Origin: Paralithodes platypus
Taxonomy: Eukaryota; Arthropoda; Malacostraca; Decapoda; Lithodidae
Assembly (NCBI GenBank): GCA_032716605.1
Contig: CM064539.1
Span: 2,106,342 to 2,170,341 of the forward strand
Reading direction: 5' to 3'
Length of the DNA: 64,000 nucleotides
Shown here: piece by piece, positions 11,001 to 20,169 of the stretch
How positions within the stretch are numbered: position 1 is the first letter of the stretch
How the letters are laid out: each line of letters begins with the position of its first letter
The notes under the pieces: model-generated
Database searches by the model: none
What the model was told of the DNA's origin: nothing
Seen by the model: the letters and a program-made list of their open reading frames with translations, nothing else
Made by a program: the position numbers and the translations under genes

Positions 11001-14000
11001 ATGCTTTTGAGGTTCGTCATGCCATCCAGGTTCTCAATTACCTAAACCAGAGAGAGAGAGGGGGCGGGGAAAAATAATGGGTTAATATCCACGCTAATAC
11101 AACAAACAACAGACCAGCGTAATGTTAAGGGAGCCCACCTCGCTTTTTTTCTCTTTCTCTCCCTCTCTTTGGCTTGTATCCATTCGGCCCCATTCAGCCA
11201 ACGGTTTTAAGACGTTTATCCCCAGCCAGGTGTCGATTTCGCGAGCCAGCATTGTATGGAGAAATCCGGCTTCGCCGGAGAAATTTTTCTATCGAAAAAT
11301 GTACAAACTTAGCTTGCTGTCAAAACAAAAATATATATATGCTGGCTAGCTACCGCTCGCCAGGAATTTATTGACACCTGGATGAGGGTAAACGTCTTAA
11401 AACAGGAGGCTGAATGGGGCCGAATGAATACAAGCCAAAGAGAGGGGGAGAGAAAGTTAAACAATTTTTTTTTAGGTTCGTCATGACATCCAGGTTCTCT
11501 ATTACCTAAACCAGAGGTCAGACAAAAAATGTGTTAATATCGACGCTAATACGGTACAGTATAAGTTATTTTAATTACTAATACGGTACAGTACAAGTTA
11601 TTTTAATTACTAATACGGTACAGTATAAGTTATTTTAATTACTAATACGGTACAGTATAAGTTATTTTAATTACTAATACGGTACAGTATAAGTTATTTT
11701 AATTACTAATACGGTACAGTATAAGTTATTTTAATTACTAATACGGTACAGTATAAGTTATTTTAATTACTAATACGGTACAGTACAAGTTATTTTAATT
11801 ACTAATACGGTACAGTATAAGTTATTTTAATTACTTACACGAGATATATATTCAGTCTTCTAAGCAACATTGTCTCCGCCATAAACATATTTACAGATAA
11901 GGAGTTTTTATCAGATTTAGTTAAATAGATTAATATCAATTAATATTAGAGTACACAGTGTTAAAAATTGCATCAACTAATATATACAAGTGAGACGACC
12001 TTACCCGTATTTTATTATCTCCCAGCTCCAGCAATTCCAGGCTCTTGAGGTGGTTGAGATTTTCGATGCGAGAGATCTTGTTGGCACATAAAAACAGTTT
12101 CTTCAGCTTATTGAGACCCTCCAGGTTCTCAATCTTGCGGATACGGTTGAAAGATATGTCTAACACTCTGTGGAAGACAAAAACACAATATATATTTTTG
12201 GTTTTTATTTCTGGGCCGGGGGAGAGCTGGAGGGACCTTGGTGACCCTGGTCTCTGAGTCTTCTCCTGGATGACCTAGAAGTGTGTGAATTTGTGTTTTG
12301 ATTTTGTGTGTCCATTGTTTTCTGTTGTGTTGTCCCTATTCTGGCTCTGTCTTGAGTCGGCTACCCCCCCCCCCCCAAAAAAAAGGAAAAGTGGGGATTG
12401 TGCCTGAGTATATAAGATAGATACAGTATATTCCTATACTTCTTATTATCTCTAAAGTTTGTCAGTTTTATGTTCTTGTGAGAAGCTTCAGTAGAGAGGC
12501 CATAACACTAAATTTATCGTCAAAACTTAATATTAAATTATAAAACTTGCAAAATAAACAAACCAAAACTGAGACAAAAAACATATAAAGGCAAAAAAAC
12601 TAATCAAAATCGCTGTGGAAATAACGCTTTAGCAAAATAAAATTCAGGCATTTTCAAGTATATTCAGGTGCTTTCAAATCAATTAAGAACGTCTTTTACT
12701 TCAACCTTCTCTTCTTTTATCCCCTCACCTCCAATTTATAATCTATCTATCTATCTATTTATCTATTGCCGGACGCCTTACTCCCCTTAATGAGGGTGGC
12801 CATACACAGAAGACCCCCAAGCGGACCTATTCCCTATAAGAGGGACAACCCGAGCCAGTTTACTGAAGGACTTACAGGATTGACTGCTCAATTTAGGAAC
12901 CGTCCGACTCCGAGGCCCTCTATGTATCTTGTCAGCACTATTTTTCTACAGTGGTGTTCGGCTAGTCCATCCACTAACCTGCCTTACACTTCTATAAGCA
13001 GTACGGATTTGTATCAGGTTTACTCCCCTAGACAGGTTGCCGACCAAGGCTGACGAGTCCCATCCACTCAGATTTTTACAAGGTTGTCTCCCCTAGATAG
13101 GTTGCCGACCAAGGCTAACGAGTCCCATCCACACCAATTTATAAACAGGTACATATTTAGAAATGTACAGTACAGGTTTCCCTCGATTTACGATTGAGTT
13201 ACATTCCTGAAAAAACTATCTTAACCCTTACTGTACCATGGCATAGTACTGTAGATAAAAGTGTACCCTCCAGTACCAGACTTGTTGCCATAGGCTAATC
13301 AACGAGACATCACCCTCTCAGCTCAAGAGTTGGTGGGTAACTGAGCCAGCCGGCCCGGAGTAGCTGAGAGGAACCATGAGAAGTGTTGCTAACTCCTCAC
13401 AGCTGTGCCTCTAAGTCATGTTTAGAGAGCAAACTAAACCCCCTCCTTAAACCATTAAGCCGAACTAGTAAATTACAGTAAATTACAAGACTTACTCAAG
13501 GTTGACAAGCGAGTTGAGATTTTCAATGAGTGTAATTTGGTTGTCGTAGAGTTCGAGTTCCTTCAGCATAGTAAGGGTGTGGAGGTTCTCAATCTGCTTA
13601 ATAAGGTTCCAACGTAAACAAAGGGTCTCCACGCTCGTCAAGGACTCCAGGTTCTCGATCTTGGCTATCCGACGGTGATTCAGATCCACTTCCTGTTCAA
13701 ATAAAATATGATTACATTCACAATGCAGTGAAGATTTATATCAGTACAGGTTGAAATGGCACTTCTATATATTGCATGGGTATTACAGGGAGAGCTTAAA
13801 CCCTTCTGTACCGGCGACGTCCTCTTCATTATATTCTGGCAACTATTAGCCTATTGATTTCAGCTTTGAAAGGACATCTACCAATTCAAAGGGTACAGAG
13901 TATCTCCATTAATACTTTTTTTTTTTTTTTTTTTTTTTAGAGACAATGAACAGAGGAAGGAAAAACACAGATAAAACAAAAAGGTCCATGTGCCTAAAGG

Positions 14001-17000
14001 CATTCTCCATTCATAAAATGTTTGTAACAACTGGATTTAAACATTTGCAGATTGTAAGTTTGTGGAAAGCAATTCGAGGGAAGTGAATTCCAAAGAGTAG
14101 TAGCTCTGGGGATAAATGAATTCTGATAAGCAGAAGTTCTGCATTGTGGAGGAGAAAGTGTAATTTCATGGGCGCTCTCAGCTGCCCTAGTTCTACGCGG
14201 AAAGATGTGGAGAGGCGGCACAATTGAAGCAAGTTCCTCGGAACAATTGCTGTGAAAATATCTGTAGAATAATGCAAGGGATGCAACGTTTCTTCGTATG
14301 GATAATGTAGGAAGGTCCTGTGTGATTGCAGGGTTATTGATTAATCTAATAGCTTTATTTTGAATTTTGTCTTTAGCTACCATACATAATTCCTAGGCTT
14401 CATAAAATCGCCTAAATGTAGCTGAAATCAAACTAATAAGACGTCGCCGGTATAGAAAGGGTTAAGGTAGAGTATAAGGATTGCTAGACATCCTATTCGA
14501 TCATATGGCCTCCTTTGCTAACTTTATCATTCTATGCCTTAGTTACATAGAGAGCTATTTTAGCTTGTTTTTTAAGATAGACATGCTCTAGCTTTCTTAC
14601 ATAAAGCCACATATAATTCATTAATTTTCTTTTCTTCTTAAGGGAACTCAGACGGTATTGTGCAGTATAATTTACTGGTTCGGCTTAATGGTTCAAGGAG
14701 GGGGCTTAGTTCATTATCATCATCATCAAACTGACACCTCGCTTCCAGAGGAAGCGCCCAAAAGGATGGCCATGGCAGAAAATGCCTCCAGGCTCCCAGA
14801 CATGCACCGACTGACTCACTCCACAGTGCCATTTCCACTATGTGGATTAACCTATATGGCCCTTAACACTGAAGGAGCAGACCTAGAGCAGTCCCTCACC
14901 CGGATGGCAGCTCTACCACTGTTTTGCTATTTTATATACCCCAGTGGGGCCCCTGGCTGGAAGCATACCGAGCACAGGAATTTTCTGAAGATAGGAACCA
15001 GTGGTCCACTGCTCCAGAAGCTGATTGCACCACTAAAGTGGCGGGCGGTGGGGTCGTCGCATCCCTACACCAGAGAGACAAAGGCCAACTTGTGCCAGTG
15101 GGGTGTGCGAGTAAGACAAGAGGGAAACATGGGGCACACCACTATGGCCCCATTGCCTTCACCACTCTCATGAAAAAAGTTAGAAAAAGAATGATGAAAA
15201 GGGTAAAGTCTGAAACCGGCTATGGGAAGTAGAGGACACCAACCCTCACATTGACAGATCCAGCCCGCCTATTATTTACAGACACTTTAAACAGTAATTT
15301 TATTAGGTATGGATATAGAGGTGATGGACTACTGGTACAAAATGCAACTGTTGTTACAGAGCTGATTGACTTACCACGGCATTAGGGTCCAATATAACCA
15401 AGTCTTCTGTCTCACCGTCATCTGGGTCAGCTGAGGAAATAATGGAATTGATATTGATATATCATAATGGCAAGGGTCATGTACTATATAGGCCTACATA
15501 CATAAAATATGTGTGTGTGCTCAAATACTGTACACAATAGATATTCCTTAACCCTTCTCTAGCGGGTGCTCTGTGGCCGTTTTGGGCCTTTCTGGGCCGT
15601 TCTGACTGCTATATCAACCATCAGTATGAAAGGAACTGTATTGCGCCGAAAACTAGGTGGAAATCGCTACACAATGACGCCACATACAGCTACGTAGCAC
15701 TCGTGGAGCACTGACAGTGTTACCTCGAAGATGGAAGTTTAGCTGATTTTGCTACCTTGCTCACTTTTAGCGAACTATTGGTTACACTGTCATCCTCACG
15801 CGCGGTGGGGGAACTGGAGTTAGTGTGGGCCGGGAGGCCACAGATGTCGGACGTATGGATCATTACTATCCCACCCATTTTCACTCGATTTCCACCCTTT
15901 TTTCACCCGTTTTTTGCCAGTTTTTTCAACTCGACTTATGTGGTGAGCCGCTTTTTAAGGGTTAATATGGGGTTAAGGGATGTTAATCTTTTCAAAATTA
16001 TATAACGTTAAGCATACAAAACTATCATCTATCTATCTATCTATTGCCGGATGCCTTACTCCCCTTAATGAGGGTGGCCATACACAGAAGACCCCCAAGC
16101 GGACCTATTCCCTGTAAGAGGGACAACCCATGCCAGTTTACTGAAGGACTTACATGAGTGACCACTCAATTTAGGATCCGTCCGACTCAGAGGCCCTCTA
16201 TGTATCTTGTTAGTACTAGTTTTCTAGTGGTGTTCGGCTAGTCCATCCACTAAACCTGTCTTACACTTAGATAAGCAGTACGGATTTGTATTAGGTTTAC
16301 TCCCCAAGACAGGTTGCCGACCAAGGCTGACGAGTCCCATCCACAATTATCATACAATTCTTAATATAAAGAACTGCTCAGGTCACAACTACAGTTCTAC
16401 TAATAATAGTTTAATTTATTTATCTACCCGGTATTATTTTTTAATGGCTGACAGTTTCCTTTAAGCCGGTATCACACAAGCACTTTTTCACTCAACATTT
16501 ATCCTCAACACTGATCTGGCAGCTTATGAGGTCAACATTTACAAATGTTGGTTAGGCCCTACCTAAATTCATCTACCAACAGTCTAGTTTCCGATACCAG
16601 TGCAAAATAGTTCATAAATGTTGCCAGAAATATATTAATCATGGAATGTTGACTATAAAAGCTCTCGTGTGATACCGGCTTTAGGCAGTTTGGTCATTGT
16701 ACAGAACTGTAGAATGAATAGTCCTGCCATAATACTGCCCCATCATTTAATCACTGTGGCTGATGCTGGCCTACAACTAACAGTGCTTCAGCAACACAAG
16801 TCTACCACCCCTAACAAGTTTGAACACTCAAGTCTAGCGATTTGTGGCAAATGCCTAATTAAAGTCCCTGTTAAGCCGGTATCACACAAGAGTTTTTATA
16901 GTCAACATTCGATAATCAAAACAAATTTGGCAGCATTTCTGGAATATTTTGCACTGGTATCAGAAACTAGACTGTTGATAGATGAACTTCGGTGGCACAA

Positions 17001-17868
17001 ATATATTAAATGTTTACCTCAACTACTGCCAGACCAGTGTTGAGGATAAATATTGAGGGAAAAAGTGCTCGTATGATACTGGCTTAACAAGGGCACACCC
17101 TAGCCTTGTCAATCAAAGGAGTATATGCCTTTCTATTAATTACATCTTCTATACGAAACACAACATAATATATATATCTTGATGGGTTTTCTTCTGTAAA
17201 AAAACGTTTTCTTTCCCCACCAGAAAAAATACACAATTACTGTACATCACTTAGGCTAACTATATAGGCGATAATAGGCCTATGTGTATTCAATAGCTAT
17301 ACTCTATTTAATTTCATCTGACGGTAAATTGAATCCCTTAGCAGCTAATTTCTTGATACTTAATGGAAATATATGAAACCACTATGTTTCTACATCATAT
17401 TAACCCTCTCACGTTCTTGACGCAATTTTGAGCCTATTAGGGATACTTTAAAGCCTTTGTTACCATCAGGGGTATTTAGAAACCTTTAGTTTAGTTACTT
17501 CAACCTCTGCAGTTGTCTTTGAGTTAGCTGTGGGCAGAAAACTAATTTTGGAGAGGTACAGGTAATTATAAGAGTGAGAGAACTCTATTTAGTATTGCTA
17601 ATCTGGCAACCTCTGCGTCATATGGTCGTGAGAGGGTTAAGACCAAGTTTATATAATTAGCACCAAATTTCACTACAAAATCTTCAAAATAACGGAGAAT
17701 CTTGATGGGAATTTTGCAATTTACCATCAGTTGCAAAGGGTGTTATATGATGACCAATGCAGTATTATACAAACCTCTTGATTCTTCTTCAGGGTCTGAC
17801 TCGATGGTGGGTTCGTCATATTCCTCGCTTTGGTTATTGGTGGGTAATTGGGCGGAGTCGTGAGACAT
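4840..17868 (-). CDS. PPP1R7: PPP1R7 / sds22, protein phosphatase 1 regulatory subunit 7 (seven coding exons)
   Basis: PPP1R7 (sds22) binds the catalytic subunit of protein phosphatase 1 and acts in its maturation and in mitotic and cytoskeletal roles (family knowledge). Seven exons join with matching phases and GT-AG borders: 17868-17775, 15430-15375, 13692-13496, 12167-12005, 11041-10925, 10589-10398 and 5025-4840. They total 1005 nt, or 334 aa, close to fly (about 326) and human (360) proteins. An acidic N-terminus is followed by SDS22-type 22-residue leucine-rich repeats (for example KIENLEGLNKLKKLFLCANK) and the conserved LRR cap (LETVYLEGNPLQ-type, here LQTVYLEGNPLQRDPNYRRK, then LALPSLTQIDAT). 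The start ATG has A at -3. All introns carry repeats; the 3'UTR is transposon-derived. It looks intact. Confidence 0.95.
5030..5420 (+). pseudogene. LINE 3' fragment, plus strand, with TATG-type tail
   Basis: The plus-strand translation runs NEKKMVRWMCGVNLRDRVSS, then a further LINE block (RLGIRSVSEVMRTSRLGWFG) before stops appear. It matches the C-terminal part of the 3318-4737 and 34418-35029 elements. It ends with a conserved 3' sequence ('acagtctttaaacttgtatg') and a TATG-type tail at 5399-5420. Its start abuts the acceptor of the last PPP1R7 exon. Confidence 0.8.
5425..5945. mobile_element. Inverted-repeat element in the last PPP1R7 intron
   Basis: The left end at 5450-5490 ('ctctggggctcgcagaatta', then 'tggcaatactggtgta') faces its inverse at 5883-5930 ('tacaccagtattgccagatg', 'gcaagccccagagca'). 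The outer part ('ttccagctgacccaccctcg') is also present, inverted, at 10212-10265. No ORF is seen between the arms. The superfamily is not identified. Confidence 0.55.
5946..9700. other. Intron 6 of PPP1R7, mostly unassigned
   Basis: No exon is supported here. A GC-rich stem lies at 5990-6030 ('gcggggggtgcggggggcgc' facing 'agccccccgc'). A dispersed repeat occupies 7855-8110. From about 8140 to 8960 the sequence is crowded with the decamer-like motif AGGCCTAGGC and its pieces. The short ORFs are AT-rich and featureless. Confidence 0.5.
10212..10265. repeat. Inverted partner of 5413-5461
   Basis: The segment containing 'ccagagcgagggtgggtcag' and 'ctggaactttgaccaactgt' is the inverse of 5413-5461. 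The two lie near opposite ends of PPP1R7 intron 6 (5026-10397). Confidence 0.7.
10398..10589 (-). CDS. PPP1R7: PPP1R7 coding exon 6 (LRR 8-10)
   Basis: It encodes SNRLTKLDGLGRLVNLEQLY, then SHNGITMLEALDNNARLQTL and DMAVNRIKKIEHVAHLTDLE, ending EFW before a GTGAGT donor. It aligns with human SHNGIEVIEGLENN and ASNRIKKIENISHLTEPQEFW. Phase 0 to 0. Confidence 0.94.
10686..10901. mobile_element. Family G TTAA MITE
   Basis: The left end 'caaccccttctataccagct' is inverted at the right end 'ggccggtacagaaggggTTAA'. Between them are 'ttattctggctacgatcaga' and its inverse-like partner. Copies lie at 13796-14465, 29656-29870, 31557-31772, 37738-38128 (two), 39752-40358, 40785-41869 and 57758-57973. The TTAA-CCC ends resemble piggyBac-type ends (inference). 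Confidence 0.75.
10925..11041 (-). CDS. PPP1R7: PPP1R7 coding exon 5 (LRR 6-7)
   Basis: It encodes VIENLDGMTNLKSIFLGKNK and ITKLQNLDSLINLEILGVQ (39 aa, phase 0 to 0). The GKNKITKLQNLD segment is the hallmark match to other sds22 proteins. A degraded copy of the 5' end of this exon lies at about 11472-11520, beyond a MITE. Confidence 0.93.
11125..11460. mobile_element. Family A TTAA MITE in PPP1R7 intron 4
   Basis: It starts at TTAA 11125-11128 followed by GGGAGCCCACCTCGC and ends near TTAA 11457-11460, with the right terminal 'gcgaggtgggctccc' missing. The inner arms and the central hairpin ('ccggcttcgccgg') are intact. It lies between coding exon 5 and a partial duplicate of that exon. Confidence 0.8.
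11472..11553 (-). pseudogene. Partial duplicate of PPP1R7 exon 5 and adjoining intron
   Basis: The segment 'ggttcgtcatgacatccagg' through 'ttacctaaaccagag' and 'gttaatatcgacgctaatac' repeats 11013-11100 with several substitutions. It contains the exon's 5' end and its acceptor but no rest of the exon, so it cannot add a useful coding unit. Confidence 0.85.
11547..11834. repeat. 32-bp tandem repeat, nine copies
   Basis: The unit starts 'taatacggtacagtataagt' and is 32 bp long. Nine near-identical copies run without a break; two carry 'tacaag' in place of 'tataag'. The array begins within the last words of the duplicated exon-5 flank ('gctaatac'), so it seems to have grown from the duplicate's edge. 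Confidence 0.9.
12005..12167 (-). CDS. PPP1R7: PPP1R7 coding exon 4 (LRR 3-5)
   Basis: It encodes VLDISFNRIRKIENLEGL, LKKLFLCANKISRIENLN and LELLELGDNKIR, matching the human LDISFNLLRNIEG and LVNNKISKIENL region. The borders are CCACAG and GTAAGG. It exits in phase 0. Confidence 0.93.
12205..12420 (+). repeat. Retroposon-like repeat, 'gtggggattg...cctgagtatat' family
   Basis: It shares 'ctggtctctgagtcttctcc', 'attctggctctgtcttgagt' and a C-run/A-run followed by 'ggaaaagtggggattg' with copies at 26540-26640, 27780-27990, 37560-37620 and 51590-51850. It is often followed by a four-base microsatellite, as in a retroposon 3' tail. There is no coding content. Confidence 0.55.
12739..13135 (-). 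repeat. Retroposon fragment with (GATA)-type tail
   Basis: The plus strand begins (CTAT)n then 'tgccggacgccttactcccc'. The same order with the same tail recurs at 16026-16344. Read on the minus strand this is a retroposon 3' end with an (ATAG)n tail. Both copies lie in PPP1R7 introns. The ORF reading across this copy is not conserved with the other. Confidence 0.65.
13223..13440. repeat. Family N repeat copy
   Basis: It starts TTAACCCTTACTGTACC and shares its body with 47575-47800 and, inverted, with 1-300. It is non-coding. Confidence 0.45.
13496..13692 (-). CDS. PPP1R7: PPP1R7 coding exon 3 (LRR 1-3)
   Basis: It encodes EVDLNHRRIAKIENLESL, then TLCLRWNLIKQIENL and ELELYDNQITLIENLNSL, three SDS22-type repeats aligning with human VDLNHYRIGKIEGFEVL and its followers. 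The acceptor is TTTGAACAG. The donor GTAAGT splits a Glu codon (GA|A). Confidence 0.93.
13796..14465. mobile_element. Family G TTAA MITE split by a LINE
   Basis: The left half (from TTAA 13796-13799, 'cccttctgtaccggcgacgt') and right half (to 'gtcgccggtatagaaagggt', TTAA 14462-14465) are separated by the LINE fragment at 13918-14385. The LINE inserted after the MITE. Confidence 0.75.
13918..14385 (-). pseudogene. Jockey/CR1-like LINE 3' fragment with poly(A)
   Basis: The minus-strand translation is the thumb/C-terminal region of a non-LTR reverse transcriptase: KIQNKAIRLINNPAITQDLP, SLALFYRYFHSNCSEELASI, RATTLWNSLPSNCFP. It ends after NGECL, and a T-run at 13918-13939 is its poly(A) tail. 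It is 5'-truncated as usual for LINEs and cannot be active. Confidence 0.85.
14640..15240. other. Unassigned GC-richer segment in PPP1R7 intron 2
   Basis: A 171-codon plus-strand ORF (MCSIIYWFGLMVQGGGLVHY at its start) overlaps a second plus-frame ORF. Neither shows a domain, repeat or motif that I recognise. The base composition is more balanced than the flanks, suggesting a transposon piece. I do not call it a gene. Confidence 0.3.
15375..15430 (-). CDS. PPP1R7: PPP1R7 coding exon 2
   Basis: A 56-nt micro-exon encoding ADPDDGETEDLVILDPNAV once the split Ala codon is restored. The acceptor is TTTCCTCAG and the donor is GTAAGT. It supplies the acidic linker just before the first leucine-rich repeat. 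It is too short to stand out as an ORF, and its phases (1 in, 0 out) fit both neighbours exactly. Confidence 0.88.
16026..16344 (-). repeat. Second (GATA)-tailed retroposon fragment
   Basis: Same order and sequence as 12739-13135, starting (CTAT)n 'tgccggatgccttactcccc', with scattered substitutions and small indels. Confidence 0.65.
16458..16684. mobile_element. Family C TTAA MITE
   Basis: Ends TTTAAGCCGGTATCACACAA and GTGTGATACCGGCTTTA. The middle includes 'gtttccgataccagtgcaaa'. It is inverted relative to the next copy. Confidence 0.75.
16872..17087. mobile_element. Family C TTAA MITE, second copy
   Basis: It begins TTAAGCCGGTATCACACAAG and ends 'gatactggcTTAA'. Only about 190 bp separate it from the previous copy. 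Confidence 0.75.
17310..17726. mobile_element. Composite element K with piggyBac-like MITE H inside
   Basis: The inner element H runs from TTAA 17400-17403 (then CCCTCTCACG) to CGTGAGAGGG-TTAA 17637-17640, with inverted arms. The outer sequence has 'ctgacggtaaattgaatc' on the left and 'caatttaccatcagttg' on the right. The same outer sequence surrounds H at 44375-46990, so K plus H moved as a unit. Confidence 0.65.
17775..17868 (-). CDS. PPP1R7: PPP1R7 coding exon 1 (start codon)
   Basis: It begins MSHDSAQLPTNNQ and continues through an acidic stretch (SEEYDEPTIESDPEEESR). The ATG is at 17868-17866 with AAAATGT context. The exon ends in phase 1 before a GTTTGT donor. The N-terminus of this family is poorly conserved, so the start rests on reading frame and context. 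A 5'UTR intron cannot be excluded. Confidence 0.85.
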
Positions 17869-18109
17869 TTTCTTCTTGGGCTGGCAAACTTGGCGATGAC
17901 TAGTTGAATACCGGTATGGGCGGTATCTCTACAAGCCTCTGTAACATATAGTTTGACATTAATGATTGCAAATAATTCCATTTATCCTATATAGCCTACT
18001 GTATTTACAAAAGTAAAAAAATAGAGAGAAAATATAATAATACAGTACCGGTACGGTACCATAAAATTTGGCTTGATTAGAATCTGTCAAAATAAGAAAG
18101 AAAAAATAC

Positions 18110-18330
18110 TAATTCTCAGACACATAAGAGAGTGAGGTGGAGGGACAGAGAGGGAGAGGTAAACCGAAAGAGAGGTGGAAGGATGGAGTGAGGAAGTATA
18201 TGGATGAAGGCGGTGCTGGTTGGGAGGAGGGGCGTCGACTGACTGGGGACGGAGGTGCATGGGGGCGGTTCGTTTGTGGCCACCCCTTCGGGGATCACGG
18301 CATCAGGCTATAGATAGATAGATAGAATAT
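18110..18330 (+). pseudogene. LINE 3' end with (ATAG)n tail
   Basis: The plus strand reads as a weak basic C-terminal tail and then 'gtttgtggccaccccttcgg', 'gatcacggcatcaggctata' and (GATA)n. A sense-strand end with a four-base tail fits an RTE-type LINE 3' end (inference). It lies just upstream of PPP1R7 coding exon 1. Confidence 0.45.
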
Positions 18331-18578
18331 TCAAGAAAAATGTCAAGGGAACAGTAAAAGTGAATAAACAGTGAGATCTGGTAAAAATACAATAGCCTAC
18401 TGTATGTACCGAAAATAAAATTCTATTGCTAACTTGAAGTTGGTGTACCCCTGATAGGCCTAAGGGAAGGAAATGAGTGGAACTTGCCTCGGTATAATCC
18501 TGTGTAGCGGGAAGACCTATAGCCTACTAATATCTCAATAATTTGGTAATGATACCTTTTGATGTGTTCGCCACTCTT

Positions 18579-18860
18579 CTAGCGGCACCAAGGAGCGCGA
18601 CGCCCCTCGTTATGGGTGGTGATTTGGTGCAGTAGACTGTTTGAAGCGACAGCTCGCTCCCTTGCGAGGATGGGCTCGTCTGGCACTTTTTGCAGTTCGA
18701 CATCTAGGGCTCTCTTGAAGTTGTCTAACGAGATGTCCCTCATGTCTCTTACTCGCCGTGGGAGTTTGTTGAAGAGACGTGGGCCTCTGTGTGATAACCA
18801 GCCCTCTCGCAGAGAGCCCATAGCACCCCTGTTATTCATCCGGGGGATTTCGCATTCCTA
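18579..18860 (-). pseudogene. Jockey/CR1-like LINE C-terminal fragment
   Basis: It translates to SHRGPRLFNKLPRRVRDMRD, then ISLDNFKRALDVELQKVPDE, the pattern seen at the end of many arthropod non-LTR reverse transcriptases (LFN-LP ... FK--LD--L--VPDEP). A shorter relative is at 20040-20150 (same 'ggtggtgatttggtgcagta'-type words, inverted partners). Only the tail remains. Confidence 0.75.
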
Positions 18861-19136
18861 GCCTCTCCTATCACTGAATGTTACAATATATTTTGACATT
18901 TTACATTCATAAATAGCCAACTAATATACAGTACTAGGTTAGGTTAAGTTAGGTTTTGGTTAGGTTCGGTTAAAAATATTGTTAAATATTTCTAAGTAAA
19001 TACGGTAGCCTAGGCATCTGAAAAACAGTTCAACCCGCTACACAGAATATTACCATTGCCTCTACTGCTGTTTGCTGACGGTACAGTTCTAGTGAGTGAT
19101 AATGAGTGGGAGTTGTTGTTGTTGTTCCCTAGACAA

Positions 19137-19680
19137 TTTGACCCAGGGTGCCAAAACAGGAAATATCAAGTTCTAGGCCTAGATAATTTGATAAGATTAG
19201 GAGTAGTGGGCGTACCACTACCGACATACAGCATAAATCATCTATAAAACATTAACCCCTTCAGACTCATATGACGCAGAGGTTGCCAGATTAGCAATAA
19301 GAAATAGAGTTCTCTCACTCTTATAATTACCTCTCCAAAATTAGTTTTCTGCCCACAGCTAACTCAAAGACAACTGCAGAGGTTGAAGTAACTAAAATAA
19401 AGGTTTGTAAAAAAAACTGATGGTAATAAAGGCTTTAAAGTATCCCTAATAGGCTCAAAATTGCGTCATATGTCGGAGAGGGTTAACCTAACCTAACCTA
19501 ACCTAACCTAGTACTACATGAATACTAGGTTAGGTTAGGTTAGGTTAGGTTAGGTTAGGTTAGGTTAGGTTAGGTTGTTTGGTTAGGTTAATGTTTTATA
19601 GATCATAGATCATGATAGATGAGTTATGCTGTATGTTGGTAGTGGTACGCCCACTACTCCTAATCTTACCGATAATTTTT
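19137..19680. repeat. Palindrome with TTAGG arms, interrupted by MITE H
   Basis: Arm 19190-19255 ('taggagtagtgggcgtacca') is inverted at 19588-19665. Inside it, five CCTAA units (19485-19511) face about ten TTAGG units (19524-19576) across a 12-nt hinge. MITE H (19252-19486) sits in the left arm at the TTAA of ATTAACCTAACC. Confidence 0.8.
19252..19486. mobile_element. piggyBac-like MITE H
   Basis: TTAA at both ends, CCCCTTCAGACTCATATGAC on the left and 'atgtcggagaggg' on the right. It is inverted relative to 17400-17640 and lacks the outer K sequence, so H also moves alone. Confidence 0.75.
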
Positions 19681-20169
19681 CTGAAGCTGGTAGGCCTAGT
19701 GACCACTGACCAGGATCAATTTTCGGGAGATGTTTCACACTACAATTCAGTCTATACCAGCGCCACTCTCGGTCTTTATCGTCATTAGTGTACCTGAGTA
19801 CCTCAAACCTAATTAAGCCCCCTACGGGTTACATAGATGCTGATTTCAATATGTTACTAGGAGGAGGGGGGGGGGGGGGCCTCAAGCCATCCTGTATCCA
19901 ATGGCAACACTCAAATGCAATGATCCTTGCTAGGCTATAACTACCGGGTAGTACGGGTTACGGGTACTAGGCCTAGGCCCTAGGCTAAATATCAAGGCAA
20001 AAAAAAAAAAATAGAGGCTGAGTAGCCTGGCTGCCTGGGTATTGACCGCACCTCCCCCTTCAAACAGTCTGCTGCACCAAATTACCACCCAGAGCCAGAG
20101 GGGTGACGCGCTCTGTGGTTCCTCGGTGCCACTTAGCACTAGGTCTAGGAGAGTGGCAAACACAACCTT

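Noticed and set aside
19485..19576. True chromosome end
   Set aside because: The TTAGG run is short, palindromic and flanked by ordinary sequence and genes on both sides.
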